The notes under the pieces are model-generated. The model made no database searches, had not been told where the DNA came from, and was given only the letters and a program-made list of their open reading frames with translations. DNA of 43,534 nt. Origin: JABJMC01 sp964473745. Its GTDB lineage: Bacteria; Patescibacteriota; Gracilibacteria; UBA1369; UBA12473. Positions 1 through 8,423 of this stretch are shown one piece after another. The stretch is taken from positions 1 to 43,534 of the forward strand of contig CAYYQE010000011.1 in the NCBI GenBank assembly GCA_964473745.1, written 5' to 3'. Each line of letters starts with the position of its first letter. Positions within the stretch are counted from its first letter, which is position 1. The translations under genes and the position numbers were made by a program.

Positions 1-2064
1 CTCGCCGTCCTCACCATCGTCACCGTCCTCACCGGGTTCGCCGTCGTCACCAGGTTCCCCGTCTTCACCCTCGTCATCAGAATTATCGTCAGGCGGGGTG
101 TCTATCCCATCATCATCAGCATCATCGACAGGTCCGTCTGGAGGGTCGCCAGGCTCATCATCATCGTCATCTGGTGGGGTGTTCGGATCAGCTGGGGGAG
201 TGGCATCAATGCGTTTCCAACTTGTCCCATTCCAAAATTCTGCCCAACCATGACCATTCCCCGCATGAAGGGTGGTTTTCCCATTTTGATCAAGACTATC
301 AACTTTATGGCCGCCCGCCAGGCGACTCGGAATTCCTAATTTGCGCAACATCGCTACCAACAAAGTATTAGCGGAATAACATTCTAAGTGGCGTTCAGCA
401 TCAAGATTTCGAATATATTCATCGCCATTTGTAGCCGAGTGCTTAAGCTTTTTTTGATGATCCGCAATTTTTTTGGGATCTTTAAAAGGAGGATAAAGAT
501 GGTTTTGTCGAATATAGTCACGAATAGCTTCTGCCTGGGAAGTTGAATTTGACCCAGCGCCAACTTGCTTTAGAATCGCTTCACTTGGTCCCGAAAGTGG
601 GTTGGAATAAATTTGCTCACGGTCCATGTTTGTTGGCGGCGGATTTATGGGATTTTTTTCTTTGTAATAATCAATTTCAAAAGTACATTTTTTCGCCACT
701 GCAAAGAAAAAGTTACCGTTTTGATCTCTTACGATTTTAGGAGGATCGCCTTCTAGTACATTTAAAGAATTTAGATCCAACGCATGTCTCGCCGGTAGTG
801 GCAATTCTTTAAGTCCTCGTCCAAAGGACCCTTTTATAGTGTGCTTTTCTCCTTGGAACGGCACATTTTGCGTGTATTCAGTGTAGGAACCTGTATATTC
901 CCATTTGAGTGCCGTTGAGTTGAATTGATTCAAGCGTTTAGCGACATAATGACCGCGGCAAGGCGGTGTAATTTCTAGGCAAAACCCTTTCCCATCAGGG
1001 TCTTTTTCTGAGTCCCCAACGTCATCTGGATCATAATCTTCTTGATGGTCTTGGCCGCCCTGATCAGGGCCTGCGGGGGAGCCTCCTTCACCATCTCCGT
1101 CCCCATCATCGTTTGGTGGAGGCTGTTGATCACCACCCTCTGGTCCGGGCTGCGGTTCGCCATCTTGTGGTTCGGGCTCGCCGTCCTGCGGCTCCGGATC
1201 ATCCTCTGGTTCGGGTTCATCATCTTGTGGTGGTGTTTGCGGGATGGGATCTACTTCAGTCGGGATATCGTCGGGGTTTGGCTCAGGGGCGCCGTCCTGT
1301 GGCTCGGGCTCATCGTTTTGCGGCTTACCATCCTGCGGATCAGTCGCATCTTCAATTTGTTCGTGAGTGTCTTCTTGTTCTTTTTCAATTTTTTTCTTTT
1401 TACGCCAGTCGGATTGATCTCTTCTAAGAAAATGTTCAAACATCGGGAGAATATCCTGTTGAATAGTTTTTAATTGATCAAGTGGGGGAGTTGTAGTCTT
1501 ATTTATCCGTCCCAAAGCACCCGTAAGATCCCTAAGCATTCTCAAAACATCAGAATCAATTCCTTCTGTACAGCCCATCAATCCTAATAAAAATTGAATA
1601 TGAAGAGGAATATTATCAGCTTGGACCGGTAGGCCTTGCCGAGCTTGTTCCCCAACTTTTTTAAGGCGGTTACGCAAAATCGGCGCGTAAAGTGCTCCAC
1701 GATGAAGGCCAATACGTTGAAACATGGTTTGATAAAAAAGACGATGAGCGGATTTTTGTGAGCGTTGCTCCATTTTTTGAAGAAGAGGAGCCGCCTCTGG
1801 GAGACCCTTGGTCTGAGCTTTCATTTCTATGGCCTCGATCTGCGCTAATGCGTTTGCTAAAAGAACATCCGCTGTATCAGCCGTAAGTTTGTCTGGGTCC
1901 ACAAAAATTTTATAATCACCACCTTTTTGACGTTCCACCGCAACGTTTTTATCATCTTTACGCTGCATAACTATTTGCGCTCCTTCACGCACACGCCCAA
2001 AAAGGTTTTTGAATTCTTTAGCTGATTGGTCTGCTCCTTCGGCAGGAGCTTGTGCGGGGGGCAT
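1..2064 (-). CDS. Transglutaminase-like protein with long acidic Pro-rich linkers (C-terminus off the window)
   Basis: An open frame of 688 codons runs from ATG at 2064 to the window edge without a stop. An in-frame TAA lies 12 nt upstream of the ATG, which fixes the start region. Residues 1-220 are mostly helical and charged. Residues about 225-345 form a low-complexity linker of PEPQDG-like units rich in Pro, Asp, Glu, Gln and Gly. Residues about 520-625 resemble a transglutaminase-like core: Cys562 in LECYSANTLLVAMLRKLGIP, His605 in GNGHGWAEFW and Asp620 in RIDATPP give the Cys-His-Asp triad order. A second acidic Asp/Gly/Pro tail follows to the edge. No signal peptide is visible at this start. 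Such cores act as cysteine peptidases or amide cross-linkers; the substrate is unknown. Composition fits the AT-rich backbone. Confidence 0.8.
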   Translation of the reverse strand, partial: MPPAQAPAEGADQSAKEFKNLFGRVREGAQIVMQRKDDKNVAVERQKGGDYKIFVDPDKLTADTADVLLANALAQIEAIEMKAQTKGLPEAAPLLQKMEQRSQKSAHRLFYQTMFQRIGLHRGALYAPILRNRLKKVGEQARQGLPVQADNIPLHIQFLLGLMGCTEGIDSDVLRMLRDLTGALGRINKTTTPPLDQLKTIQQDILPMFEHFLRRDQSDWRKKKKIEKEQEDTHEQIEDATDPQDGKPQNDEPEPQDGAPEPNPDDIPTEVDPIPQTPPQDDEPEPEDDPEPQDGEPEPQDGEPQPGPEGGDQQPPPNDDGDGDGEGGSPAGPDQGGQDHQEDYDPDDVGDSEKDPDGKGFCLEITPPCRGHYVAKRLNQFNSTALKWEYTGSYTEYTQNVPFQGEKHTIKGSFGRGLKELPLPARHALDLNSLNVLEGDPPKIVRDQNGNFFFAVAKKCTFEIDYYKEKNPINPPPTNMDREQIYSNPLSGPSEAILKQVGAGSNSTSQAEAIRDYIRQNHLYPPFKDPKKIADHQKKLKHSATNGDEYIRNLDAERHLECYSANTLLVAMLRKLGIPSRLAGGHKVDSLDQNGKTTLHAGNGHGWAEFWNGTSWKRIDATPPADPNTPPDDDDDEPGDPPDGPVDDADDDGIDTPPDDNSDDEGEDGEPGDDGEPGEDGDDGEDGE

Positions 2065-2149
2065 AAGGTGGATTTAGGGTAGGATGTTTAAAAAGGCTTC
2101 AGACTTTAAATCAAAAAACCTTTTTTGTCAAGGGGTGTTGTGTGGAACA

Positions 2150-2998
2150 TTATCTAGCACAATCTTCATGCAAAAGTTCGGGTCGATATTCAAAATGCAT
2201 TGTATCGTAGTGATACCATTTCCCGCCCCAAATAAATCCGTGTTTTTCAAATATCTCAACAATTTCGTAGGGCAGGCGATTTTTGTAAGGTTCAGGACCA
2301 CCATTCCAACGCCAATAATCTCCACCGTTTTTTACATTAACATCAAGGCATATCGCAAAACTATGCATACTTAGACGGTCTGTTCCGGCAATCACTCGCC
2401 AGTTAAAAGTTCCTCCAATATTTGTTAAATACTGTTCGTATTCGGGATGATTTCCAAGAAGTAATTTCAGATCCCGCACCACAGAACGTAAATTTTGAGC
2501 TACGTCATTTACATTAGTTACTTGAATGGTTGTCCCGTCCACCCAAGTTACAGATTCGAGGTTCTCTTGAACTTCGGTTTTGGTGGCGCCATACATTTCT
2601 CTAAAAAGAGGTTCGTAGCGGATACGCCCGGGTTCAAAATCTTCTGCCAACGGTAGGTAGTCTGAGCTAAGTGGATAGTGTTGCGACATTTGATCTTCAA
2701 GATCTGGGTCAGTCAATTTTTGATCATGTGTTCTGAAGCGACCATCGTCATATGTCATTGTAGTTCCGTCTCTAAAAATAAGAGTATTACCTTCGGCTCG
2801 TTCTATTAAATCTGGGTAAGACTCTGCTAAACAGGTTAAACCTTGGGGGACGGCTTGGGTCTCGCCAGCTTCAGTTCTTTCGACAAAAAGCACCATCATA
2901 GCCGCCAGCAAGGTAGCAATTCGAGGAAGACTAAGCGCCCGCGCTAAACCTAGGCGTGGGGTGACCTTTTTGAGAGAAGGGATAGGTAAACGGTCCAT
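2150..2998 (-). CDS. M15-family (VanY/M15C-like) peptidoglycan peptidase
   Basis: The protein has 282 residues. An N-terminal hydrophobic stretch (about 23-40) after a basic region suggests export or membrane anchoring. The C-terminal third carries the zinc signature of M15 metallopeptidases: a His and an Asp in SMHSFAICLDVN, and a last His in DTMHFEYRPEL preceded by GGKWYHYD. Family members cut D-Ala-D-Ala or L-Ala-D-Glu bonds in peptidoglycan stem peptides, so the likely role is wall remodelling. The middle part (about 60-200) is not recognised. It is monocistronic with its own TTGACA-17-TATAAA promoter, which sits at the edge of the GC-rich island. The exact specificity (carboxypeptidase or endopeptidase) cannot be read from the sequence. 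Confidence 0.82.
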   Translation of the reverse strand: MDRLPIPSLKKVTPRLGLARALSLPRIATLLAAMMVLFVERTEAGETQAVPQGLTCLAESYPDLIERAEGNTLIFRDGTTMTYDDGRFRTHDQKLTDPDLEDQMSQHYPLSSDYLPLAEDFEPGRIRYEPLFREMYGATKTEVQENLESVTWVDGTTIQVTNVNDVAQNLRSVVRDLKLLLGNHPEYEQYLTNIGGTFNWRVIAGTDRLSMHSFAICLDVNVKNGGDYWRWNGGPEPYKNRLPYEIVEIFEKHGFIWGGKWYHYDTMHFEYRPELLHEDCAR

Positions 2999-3033
2999 TT
3001 TCTAAGGTTTTATGTTTTGTAGAGAAAGAGATA

Positions 3034-3062
3034 TTTATACCCTATTTATAGAATGATGTCAA
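3034..3062 (-). promoter_or_regulatory. Promoter of the M15 peptidase gene
   Basis: On the minus strand TTGACA (3057-3062) is followed after 17 nt by TATAAA (3034-3039), about 36 nt before the ATG at 2998. It lies only 16 nt from the hairpin that closes the GC-rich island, so the island ends between two intact transcription units. Confidence 0.7.
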
Positions 3063-3078
3063 ATTTTAAGCATACGAA

Positions 3079-3108
3079 AAGAGCCCGCTTCGTGAGAAAC
3101 GGGCTCTT
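3079..3108 (-). terminator. Intrinsic terminator closing the GC-rich island operon
   Basis: A perfect 9-bp stem (AAGAGCCCG at 3079-3087 with CGGGCTCTT at 3100-3108) has a 12-nt loop and is followed by TTTT on the minus strand. It ends transcription coming from the phosphosignalling operon about 235 nt downstream of its last stop codon. Confidence 0.7.
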
Positions 3109-3109
3109 G

Positions 3110-3343
3110 ATCGACTCTTAGGTGGAGCCGCCTGGTTCGTGCGAACCGACGGAACCAACAGGTTGAGTCGGGAAGCTCCTTCTGCCACTAGGGGCGCTCT
3201 TGGTTGGCCGCGGTTGCTCCTTGCGGTGCGGTTGCGGTTCGCCGTGAGGCTCATAGCGAGTCAGTTGGAGATTGGGGTGGGGCGCCAAGGTGCATGTGAA
3301 GTGCACTCTTGTGGCGCCCGGTGGACATGGTTGTTGGGGTGGG
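3110..3343. other. GC-rich non-coding tail of the island, with one long inverted repeat
   Basis: No convincing gene is visible; reading frames here have no recognisable content. An inverted repeat at 3280-3319 (GGGCGCC with GGCGCCC, inner GTGCA with TGCAC) lies just after the VWA stop at 3344. It could be a processing or terminator hairpin, but it lacks a T-tract. Confidence 0.4.
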
Positions 3344-4180
3344 CTAGTCCGTGAAGCCGTCGTCAGCCGCCTGCGAGAAGCTGTCGCCGCTCTGGCTGGC
3401 GCGTGCCGCGGACTTGGAAGCCACGCCGAAGGCGTGGCGCACCGAGCTCTGGAAGGCCTTCTTGTCCGGGTCGCTGTCCGCGTCCCATTCGGCCACCAGC
3501 ACGCAGTGCTCGGGGATGCCCATGCTCTGGAACACGGCCTGGAAGTCAGTGGAATCGCCCCCGGTGGAGCAACCCTTGTCATCCATGCCGAGCGCCAGGA
3601 CCATCAGGCTCTCGCCCATGTCATGGACCTTGCTCTCGACCTCCTTGGCGCTGTGGCCGCGGGGATCCGTGTCGCCGCCGTCCGAGACGATGAACATGAA
3701 GGCCTGGGCCTCCACGCCGTTGTCTTCGAACTCTTCGATCTTGGCGTCCACATCGGTGAGCGCTTCGATCGTGCGAGCGTAGAGCGGGGTCATGCCACGG
3801 GGCTGGTAGTTGGCACGGGTCAGCTTGGGATCGCCGGTGATGTAGCCTTCGTAGATCTTGCCACCGTTGAGCGCGATCACCACCAGGTAGATGGACTCCT
3901 CGGCCTTGGAACCGCGCAGACCGTCGATGAACATCTCGTTGAAGCCATCGACCACCAGCGAGGTGTTGTTGGCGTAGGAGATGGAACCGGAGTCGTCCAC
4001 GATCACCGCGATGAAGAGCATCCGAGCCGTCTCGATGTCGTCGACCTGGATGTTGAGGCTGGAGCCGGTATGGTGAACACCGCGACCCGCCACCTGGACG
4101 TCGTCGTCGGTGTCGGGAGAGGTGCCCTGCTTCGAGCCATCGAAGAGGCCGTCGAGGGTGGGGATGTCTTTGCCAGGCAT
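3344..4180 (-). CDS. VWA-domain protein (TerY-like) of a phosphosignalling operon
   Basis: The protein has 278 residues and is a von Willebrand factor A domain with a complete metal-ion-dependent adhesion site: D62-x-S64-x-S66 in VDDSGSIS, Thr131 in RGMTPLY and Asp167 in VSDGGDTDP. No signal peptide is present, so it is probably cytoplasmic, as expected of TerY-type VWA proteins. It is the last gene after phosphatase, kinase and hydrolase on the minus strand. That set matches the TerY-P triad (VWA, PP2C, zinc-ribbon kinase) of tellurium-resistance-like stress systems. A strong Shine-Dalgarno (AAGGAGG) precedes the ATG. Codon use is GC-rich, unlike the backbone. The C-terminal 40 residues are Ser/Ala/Asp rich and unrecognised. 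Confidence 0.85.
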   Translation of the reverse strand: MPGKDIPTLDGLFDGSKQGTSPDTDDDVQVAGRGVHHTGSSLNIQVDDIETARMLFIAVIVDDSGSISYANNTSLVVDGFNEMFIDGLRGSKAEESIYLVVIALNGGKIYEGYITGDPKLTRANYQPRGMTPLYARTIEALTDVDAKIEEFEDNGVEAQAFMFIVSDGGDTDPRGHSAKEVESKVHDMGESLMVLALGMDDKGCSTGGDSTDFQAVFQSMGIPEHCVLVAEWDADSDPDKKAFQSSVRHAFGVASKSAARASQSGDSFSQAADDGFTD

Positions 4181-4247
4181 GTTGTTCCTCCTTCAGAAGG
4201 ATCAGGGGGTGTTGTTAGTGAAGGATGATGAGTTGCGAGGCCAGGCC

Positions 4248-5357
4248 CTAGAGCCCGATCCCCGGCCACTCGCGGATGTCGTCGGTGGACTTGACCACGT
4301 GCATGCCAGCGGAGCGGAACTCCTCCAGCTTCTGGGTGGCTTCGTCGGTGTAGTCGACCACGATGTTGCCGCTCGGATCGCGTACCACCACCGGGGACAT
4401 GCAGTCCTCGAGGATGTAGACGCGATCGGCCATGCTCGGATCCACGCCCATGATCTGGTCGCGGAAGTCGGCCAGGAACCAGGGGACGCAGTGCGAGCCT
4501 GCCTCACCAGCCACGATCAGGCGGCGGTTCGGCGCGCTCAGGGTTTTGAGGAAGGAGGTGTTGACCTGCGCATCCGGGAGCGGCTTGCCATCCCAGCGCG
4601 TCATCACCTCGGGGCGGAGAACGCTGTAGTGCTCGCTGAGCGGGTGATCACCCTTGAGCTCGTTCCAGGACTGGCCCCCGCGGGCGTAGTAGTGGAAGAA
4701 GCAGGCCTCCTGGAACACGCCCATCAGAGCGTGACCGGTGTTGCCCAGGATGCAGTGAGGCGGCCAGATGTAGAGAGCGTACTTGCCCTCACGAGCCAGC
4801 TCATTGCAGTAGTGGATGACCTGCTGTTCGAGCCAGGCAACGTTGCCGCTGCACAGCCACCAGGCGATCTTGGGGTTGGGCTTGAGCCACTGGATGAAGG
4901 TGCCGTCCGGGAGGATGTTGGCCAGCCGCCCGTCCTTGACCGTCACCATGGTGTGGATCTGGGGGGGGAGGTGATCTTCGCCGATGAAGAACACCGAGCT
5001 GAAGATCTGGTCGGCCAGGTGGGTGTCGAAGGTACGGCGGATGTTGCGGATCACGCGCATCCACTTGTAGAGGAACTGGCTGATGCGCACGATGTCGTCG
5101 GTGGCGCCCCGGCCGGACCGGCCGGACACGTACAGGGTGCCGTCCGGGTGGCAGAAGTCGCGCTGGAAGTCCACGCCCACGAAGTCGATGTCCGGGGCGC
5201 TGCGGTGACCACCGCCCTTGAGGCTGTGGCGCTTGGCCCAGTCGAAGGCCGCCGGCACCAGCTCGGTCAGGTTGGGATCGAAGCTCCAGGACTCGGCGTT
5301 GGCCGGGTCGAAGTGCGGAGGAAGCTCCTCGATGGGAGCAGTGTTGTAGGTACGCAT
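4248..5357 (-). CDS. Isochorismatase-fold cysteine hydrolase, nicotinamidase-like
   Basis: The protein has 369 residues, longer than the roughly 200 usual for nicotinamidases. The core motifs fit the isochorismatase/nicotinamidase superfamily: catalytic Asp63 in VGVDFQRDFC, a likely Lys192 before WPPHCILGNTGHA, and the nucleophile Cys290 in AGEAGSHCVPW. The metal-site-like FIGEDHLPPQIH region is also present. Such enzymes hydrolyse nicotinamide or related amides. The extra length lies in a 50-residue N-terminus and in inserts between motifs. It sits between the kinase and the VWA gene in the GC-rich island and is preceded by AAGGAGAT. It is not close to the backbone nicotinamidase at 10913-11755 beyond the shared motifs. 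The substrate is unknown; a role in NAD metabolism linked to the signalling operon is inference. Confidence 0.78.
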   Translation of the reverse strand: MRTYNTAPIEELPPHFDPANAESWSFDPNLTELVPAAFDWAKRHSLKGGGHRSAPDIDFVGVDFQRDFCHPDGTLYVSGRSGRGATDDIVRISQFLYKWMRVIRNIRRTFDTHLADQIFSSVFFIGEDHLPPQIHTMVTVKDGRLANILPDGTFIQWLKPNPKIAWWLCSGNVAWLEQQVIHYCNELAREGKYALYIWPPHCILGNTGHALMGVFQEACFFHYYARGGQSWNELKGDHPLSEHYSVLRPEVMTRWDGKPLPDAQVNTSFLKTLSAPNRRLIVAGEAGSHCVPWFLADFRDQIMGVDPSMADRVYILEDCMSPVVVRDPSGNIVVDYTDEATQKLEEFRSAGMHVVKSTDDIREWPGIGL

Positions 5358-5444
5358 GGCGTATCTCCTTGGGGTATCTCGGTCTGGTTTTGAAGGGGTT
5401 AGGGGGTGGGTCAGACCCCGAATTTATGACCCAGAGAATCCCTT

Positions 5445-7376
5445 TCAGGATTTGCGCATGGAGAGTTTCCAGATCGAGTGATCGTGGATCACCAGCATCC
5501 CGCCTCGCGTCATCGCGATTTGGGTACTAGCGTTCACGATTTCACCCGTGCCCGGGAACTCCGTGACCATGAACTGTCCGTGATTTAGCTCGATACGTTT
5601 GAGACCCTGATCCGTGGGGGCGAACAGGAACGAACGCCTTTTGCTGGTCAGAGCCGCTTTGTTGTGAATGGTGCCCAGCCAGGATTCATCATCCTGGTCT
5701 ATGGCCTCGTGGTGTCCGAGGACATTGCCCTTGTCATCGATCACCTGACAGTGGTTCGTCGTCTCTCCCTTGTGGAAGGTGGAGAAGAAGAACCAGCACA
5801 GATGATTTCCGTCAAAGACGCACGTTGCTTCGATCAGCTGTCCCTTGGGAGGAACGAGCTGACGTGACTCCTGAACGCCTCGGGATGACGGGAAGAAGAT
5901 GAAGGGGAAAAACACCTGGCCCGCGCGGTAGAAGCCGACGCCGAAGCGCGGCCCCAGCCACACAGCGGTGTTGCCTGGGAGCACCTTGGTGACCTCCTCG
6001 GGATGCCCTGCCAGCAGGCCGCTTTCAGCGCGCTCCCGGAGGAGTTTGCCTTCAGCCACCCAATGCAGAGAATCTCCATTGGTAGTGAACATGGGGGTGA
6101 CCCCCTGAAACCGATCCAATCCCGCGGTCACCTGGGGCGACTCGTGGGGCTTGAACTGAATCAGACGATCTCCAGAGGCCATGATGGTGGTTTTGCCCTT
6201 GATGCCGTAGTGAGTCCGAGGTCGCAGACCCGCTTGAATCACCACCCGTCCGTCCTCACGCTTGAAGGCTGAGCCGTCGTGGTAGAGGTACTTGAGGTGG
6301 CCATTCTGGACCGTGGCGTAAAGAATCCGGCCAGTGGTATCGAAGATACGATCGGCGCGGATGCCCTTCTTCACGATCATGGTGCGAATCTGCGGATGAA
6401 CTTGGACACACTTGGGGCAAATAGGACGGGAATGGGCAAGGCCACAGGTAGGGCACTCAGTCCAGCGCACCCCTTGAAGCAGGTTGATGGGGAAGGGAGC
6501 CCGAGCCCGCTGCGCAAACATCTGGTAGAAGTGTTGCAGCAGGTCGTCCGGCAGGCAGTGGAGCGGGCGCACCGACTTCGGGTAGATCACCTCGTCGTGG
6601 AAGACAGAGATGTCACTCATCCGTCGGAGATCACGTCCCACTTTTTGGGACTTATCCTTGGGCTTGAACACCCCGCCGTAGGGCGAAACGAACAGTAGCG
6701 CTTCCATCAGGGTTGCCGCGAAGGCGAACCAATCAGAAAGTGCATTGTGCGTACCGTTCAGGATCGGACGGGGCTTGCCACGAGCATCGGGCTTGATGCG
6801 ACAGAGAAGCGGATCCACGAAATCCATGGTGAAGGTACGGGTCACGAACTGGCCGAACTGCATGGAATCAGCATCGATCAGGTAGGGGGCAAGCCCCTGG
6901 ACCAGCACATTCATGGGGTTGAAATCGCCGATGACGACCTCTTTTTTGTGGAGTGCTTCAATGAGCGCGTGCAGGGCCATGAACATCGACACGGTTTCCT
7001 GGTCCGAGACCTGGAGGATGTTGCGTCGATACTTGGCCTGGAGGAACCGCTTCAGAACCTCGGCTCCGTCGATGAGCGGCATAGTGAACCCTCGGATCTG
7101 GCCGGAACGATCTGTTGCCAGGTCGATCGGCTGAATCACGTGGTCCGGCAGCCCTTTCGGGAACGCGGGGAGCTTGAGCTGGATGGTCTCCAGACGTTGC
7201 TGCGCCATGCGTTGCTCGTGGGGGTCTCCTTGGTAGTGGGGATCTTGGGGCATCCGGTAGATCTTGACCGCGGTCTTCGGCGTGAGCCGGTAGACCACTG
7301 CCTCTCCTCCCTGGCCAATGACCAGATCGGGATCTTGCCGAACGCGCTTTTTCTTGACGCGAATTTCGTCTGGCAT
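5445..7376 (-). CDS. Ser/Thr protein kinase with zinc ribbon and C-terminal propeller-like domain
   Basis: The protein has 643 residues from the ATG at 7376, chosen because GGAG lies 6 nt upstream; a GTG at 7382 is the alternative. Kinase domain: glycine loop IGQGGEAVVY (20-29), ATP-site Lys38 in AVKIY, catalytic-loop GDFNPMN with Asp151, and a metal-binding LIDADS (166-171) in place of DFG. A CxxC-x8-CxxC zinc ribbon follows at 308-323. Residues about 330-643 contain repeated short hydrophobic/aromatic strands like a beta-propeller sensor. This order (kinase, zinc ribbon, extra domain) is that of the TerY-P kinases. The start follows the phosphatase stop by 2 nt, so the two are co-translated. 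It likely phosphorylates Ser/Thr in a partner such as the VWA protein; that is inferred from family context. Confidence 0.85.
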   Translation of the reverse strand: MPDEIRVKKKRVRQDPDLVIGQGGEAVVYRLTPKTAVKIYRMPQDPHYQGDPHEQRMAQQRLETIQLKLPAFPKGLPDHVIQPIDLATDRSGQIRGFTMPLIDGAEVLKRFLQAKYRRNILQVSDQETVSMFMALHALIEALHKKEVVIGDFNPMNVLVQGLAPYLIDADSMQFGQFVTRTFTMDFVDPLLCRIKPDARGKPRPILNGTHNALSDWFAFAATLMEALLFVSPYGGVFKPKDKSQKVGRDLRRMSDISVFHDEVIYPKSVRPLHCLPDDLLQHFYQMFAQRARAPFPINLLQGVRWTECPTCGLAHSRPICPKCVQVHPQIRTMIVKKGIRADRIFDTTGRILYATVQNGHLKYLYHDGSAFKREDGRVVIQAGLRPRTHYGIKGKTTIMASGDRLIQFKPHESPQVTAGLDRFQGVTPMFTTNGDSLHWVAEGKLLRERAESGLLAGHPEEVTKVLPGNTAVWLGPRFGVGFYRAGQVFFPFIFFPSSRGVQESRQLVPPKGQLIEATCVFDGNHLCWFFFSTFHKGETTNHCQVIDDKGNVLGHHEAIDQDDESWLGTIHNKAALTSKRRSFLFAPTDQGLKRIELNHGQFMVTEFPGTGEIVNASTQIAMTRGGMLVIHDHSIWKLSMRKS

Positions 7377-7378
7377 GA

Positions 7379-8332
7379 TCACTCCGGATCAGTGGTTGCG
7401 GGATTGCGGCGCACAGCGATGAGCGCCAGATCATCCTTGAGCGGGCCCTTGGTCGGGGTCGGGAGGTGCGAGACCGCCCGGTCGACAAGGAATTGCTCAT
7501 CAGATGGGAGAAAGCGACGCAAGAGTCGCCGGATGTTGGGAACGTCCCGGTTCACTCGGTTGAGCCACCGTTGCAGCGGACTCGGGCTTTTTCGATTGCC
7601 CGGGAAGAAGCGCTGGTCAGTCCACAGCTGGCTGGCCGGTCCGATGAGCTCGCCATCATGGGAGAAAGGAATGGGAGTTCCTTCCGCCTGAATCAGGTAT
7701 TCGAGCCCATCAGTGGCTACCATCAGGGATTGAACGATGCTGGTGGGCACAATCTCGCGAATGTGCAGGTGGAACGCTCCGGGATCGCTTTCGAGCAGGG
7801 TCGAACCCGTGAACTCGTAAGCGGGGTAGGGGGGTGCGTTGTTGGGGAACGGCCCGAGCTGATGCAGGTCATCGTTGAGCGCATAGTAGCCGTCCCCGGT
7901 GTTGAAGATGATGGTCCAGTGGTCGGTCATGATGAACCCGACAACCGTGGCTTCGAAATACATCTGGGCCACAGTTGAAAGGCTCGCGTGTCGTCCACGA
8001 AGAGAGGTTGCAAGTGACACCAGCGGACCCAACGCCTGCATCCGGGCCCTTGCGAGCAGAATGTTGGCGGTGGAACGCGCTTCGGTTACCCGGTTGGACC
8101 ACTTAAAGCGATGGAGATCATCGGTGATTGCGGTGACGAGGAGGTGTGCGAGCAACTTGGCTCCAACCTCGGTGTGTTTGCCACTGCCGCAGCCGTCCGA
8201 TACGACTCCAACGCAGAAGGTCCCGGTCTCTCGGACCATCAATCCGTCTTGAGAATTCCCATAACCCGGACTTCCGGGAAGGGAATGTTCGGTGCCAGTA
8301 GTGGTACCGAACGCAACTTGGAAGTCGCGCAT
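7379..8332 (-). CDS. PP2C-family protein phosphatase
   Basis: The protein has 317 residues from the ATG at 8332, chosen over upstream starts because AAGGAG lies a few bases before it. PP2C motifs are visible: N26-S-Q28-D29 near the N-terminus, metal-binding Asp46-Gly47 in VVSDGCGSG, the later MVATDGLEYL, and the terminal PLKDDLALIAV with its paired Asp. This is the Mn/Mg-dependent Ser/Thr phosphatase that opposes the kinase encoded next, whose start lies 2 nt after this stop. It is first in the GC-rich operon, with a TTGACA-type promoter upstream in AT-rich DNA. A 60-residue segment near the C-terminus is rich in Arg and may mediate contacts. Confidence 0.82.
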   Translation of the reverse strand: MRDFQVAFGTTTGTEHSLPGSPGYGNSQDGLMVRETGTFCVGVVSDGCGSGKHTEVGAKLLAHLLVTAITDDLHRFKWSNRVTEARSTANILLARARMQALGPLVSLATSLRGRHASLSTVAQMYFEATVVGFIMTDHWTIIFNTGDGYYALNDDLHQLGPFPNNAPPYPAYEFTGSTLLESDPGAFHLHIREIVPTSIVQSLMVATDGLEYLIQAEGTPIPFSHDGELIGPASQLWTDQRFFPGNRKSPSPLQRWLNRVNRDVPNIRRLLRRFLPSDEQFLVDRAVSHLPTPTKGPLKDDLALIAVRRNPATTDPE

Positions 8333-8359
8333 AGAAAGCTCCTTTTCACCCGGAAGTGG

Positions 8360-8388
8360 GATATGGTATGTGTGTGTTGAATTGTCAA
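8360..8388 (-). promoter_or_regulatory. Probable promoter of the phosphosignalling operon
   Basis: On the minus strand TTGACA (8383-8388) precedes CATATC (8360-8365) with a 17-nt spacer, about 30 nt upstream of the phosphatase ATG. The -10 match is weak. It lies in the AT-rich strip between the nadM terminator and the GC-rich genes. Confidence 0.45.
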
Positions 8389-8393
8389 AGATC

Positions 8394-8419
8394 AAAAAAA
8401 TCACCTCCCAAAAAGGGAG
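8394..8419 (-). terminator. nadM: Intrinsic terminator of the NAD salvage operon
   Basis: CTCCC (8405-8409) pairs with GGGAG (8415-8419) around an A5/T5 loop. On the minus strand it is followed by GTGATTTTTTT. It lies about 5 nt after the nadM stop and separates the operon from the GC-rich island. Confidence 0.75.
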
Positions 8420-8423
8420 TTCG

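Noticed and set aside
1113..1473. Plus-strand frames over the acidic linker of the transglutaminase-like gene
   Set aside because: They are produced by the repetitive linker read on the opposite strand; the minus frame is open over 688 codons with a catalytic triad.
3272..5393. Long plus-strand open frames opposite the VWA and hydrolase genes
   Set aside because: They are antisense frames kept open by GC-rich codon use; the minus-strand frames have clear domains and ribosome sites.
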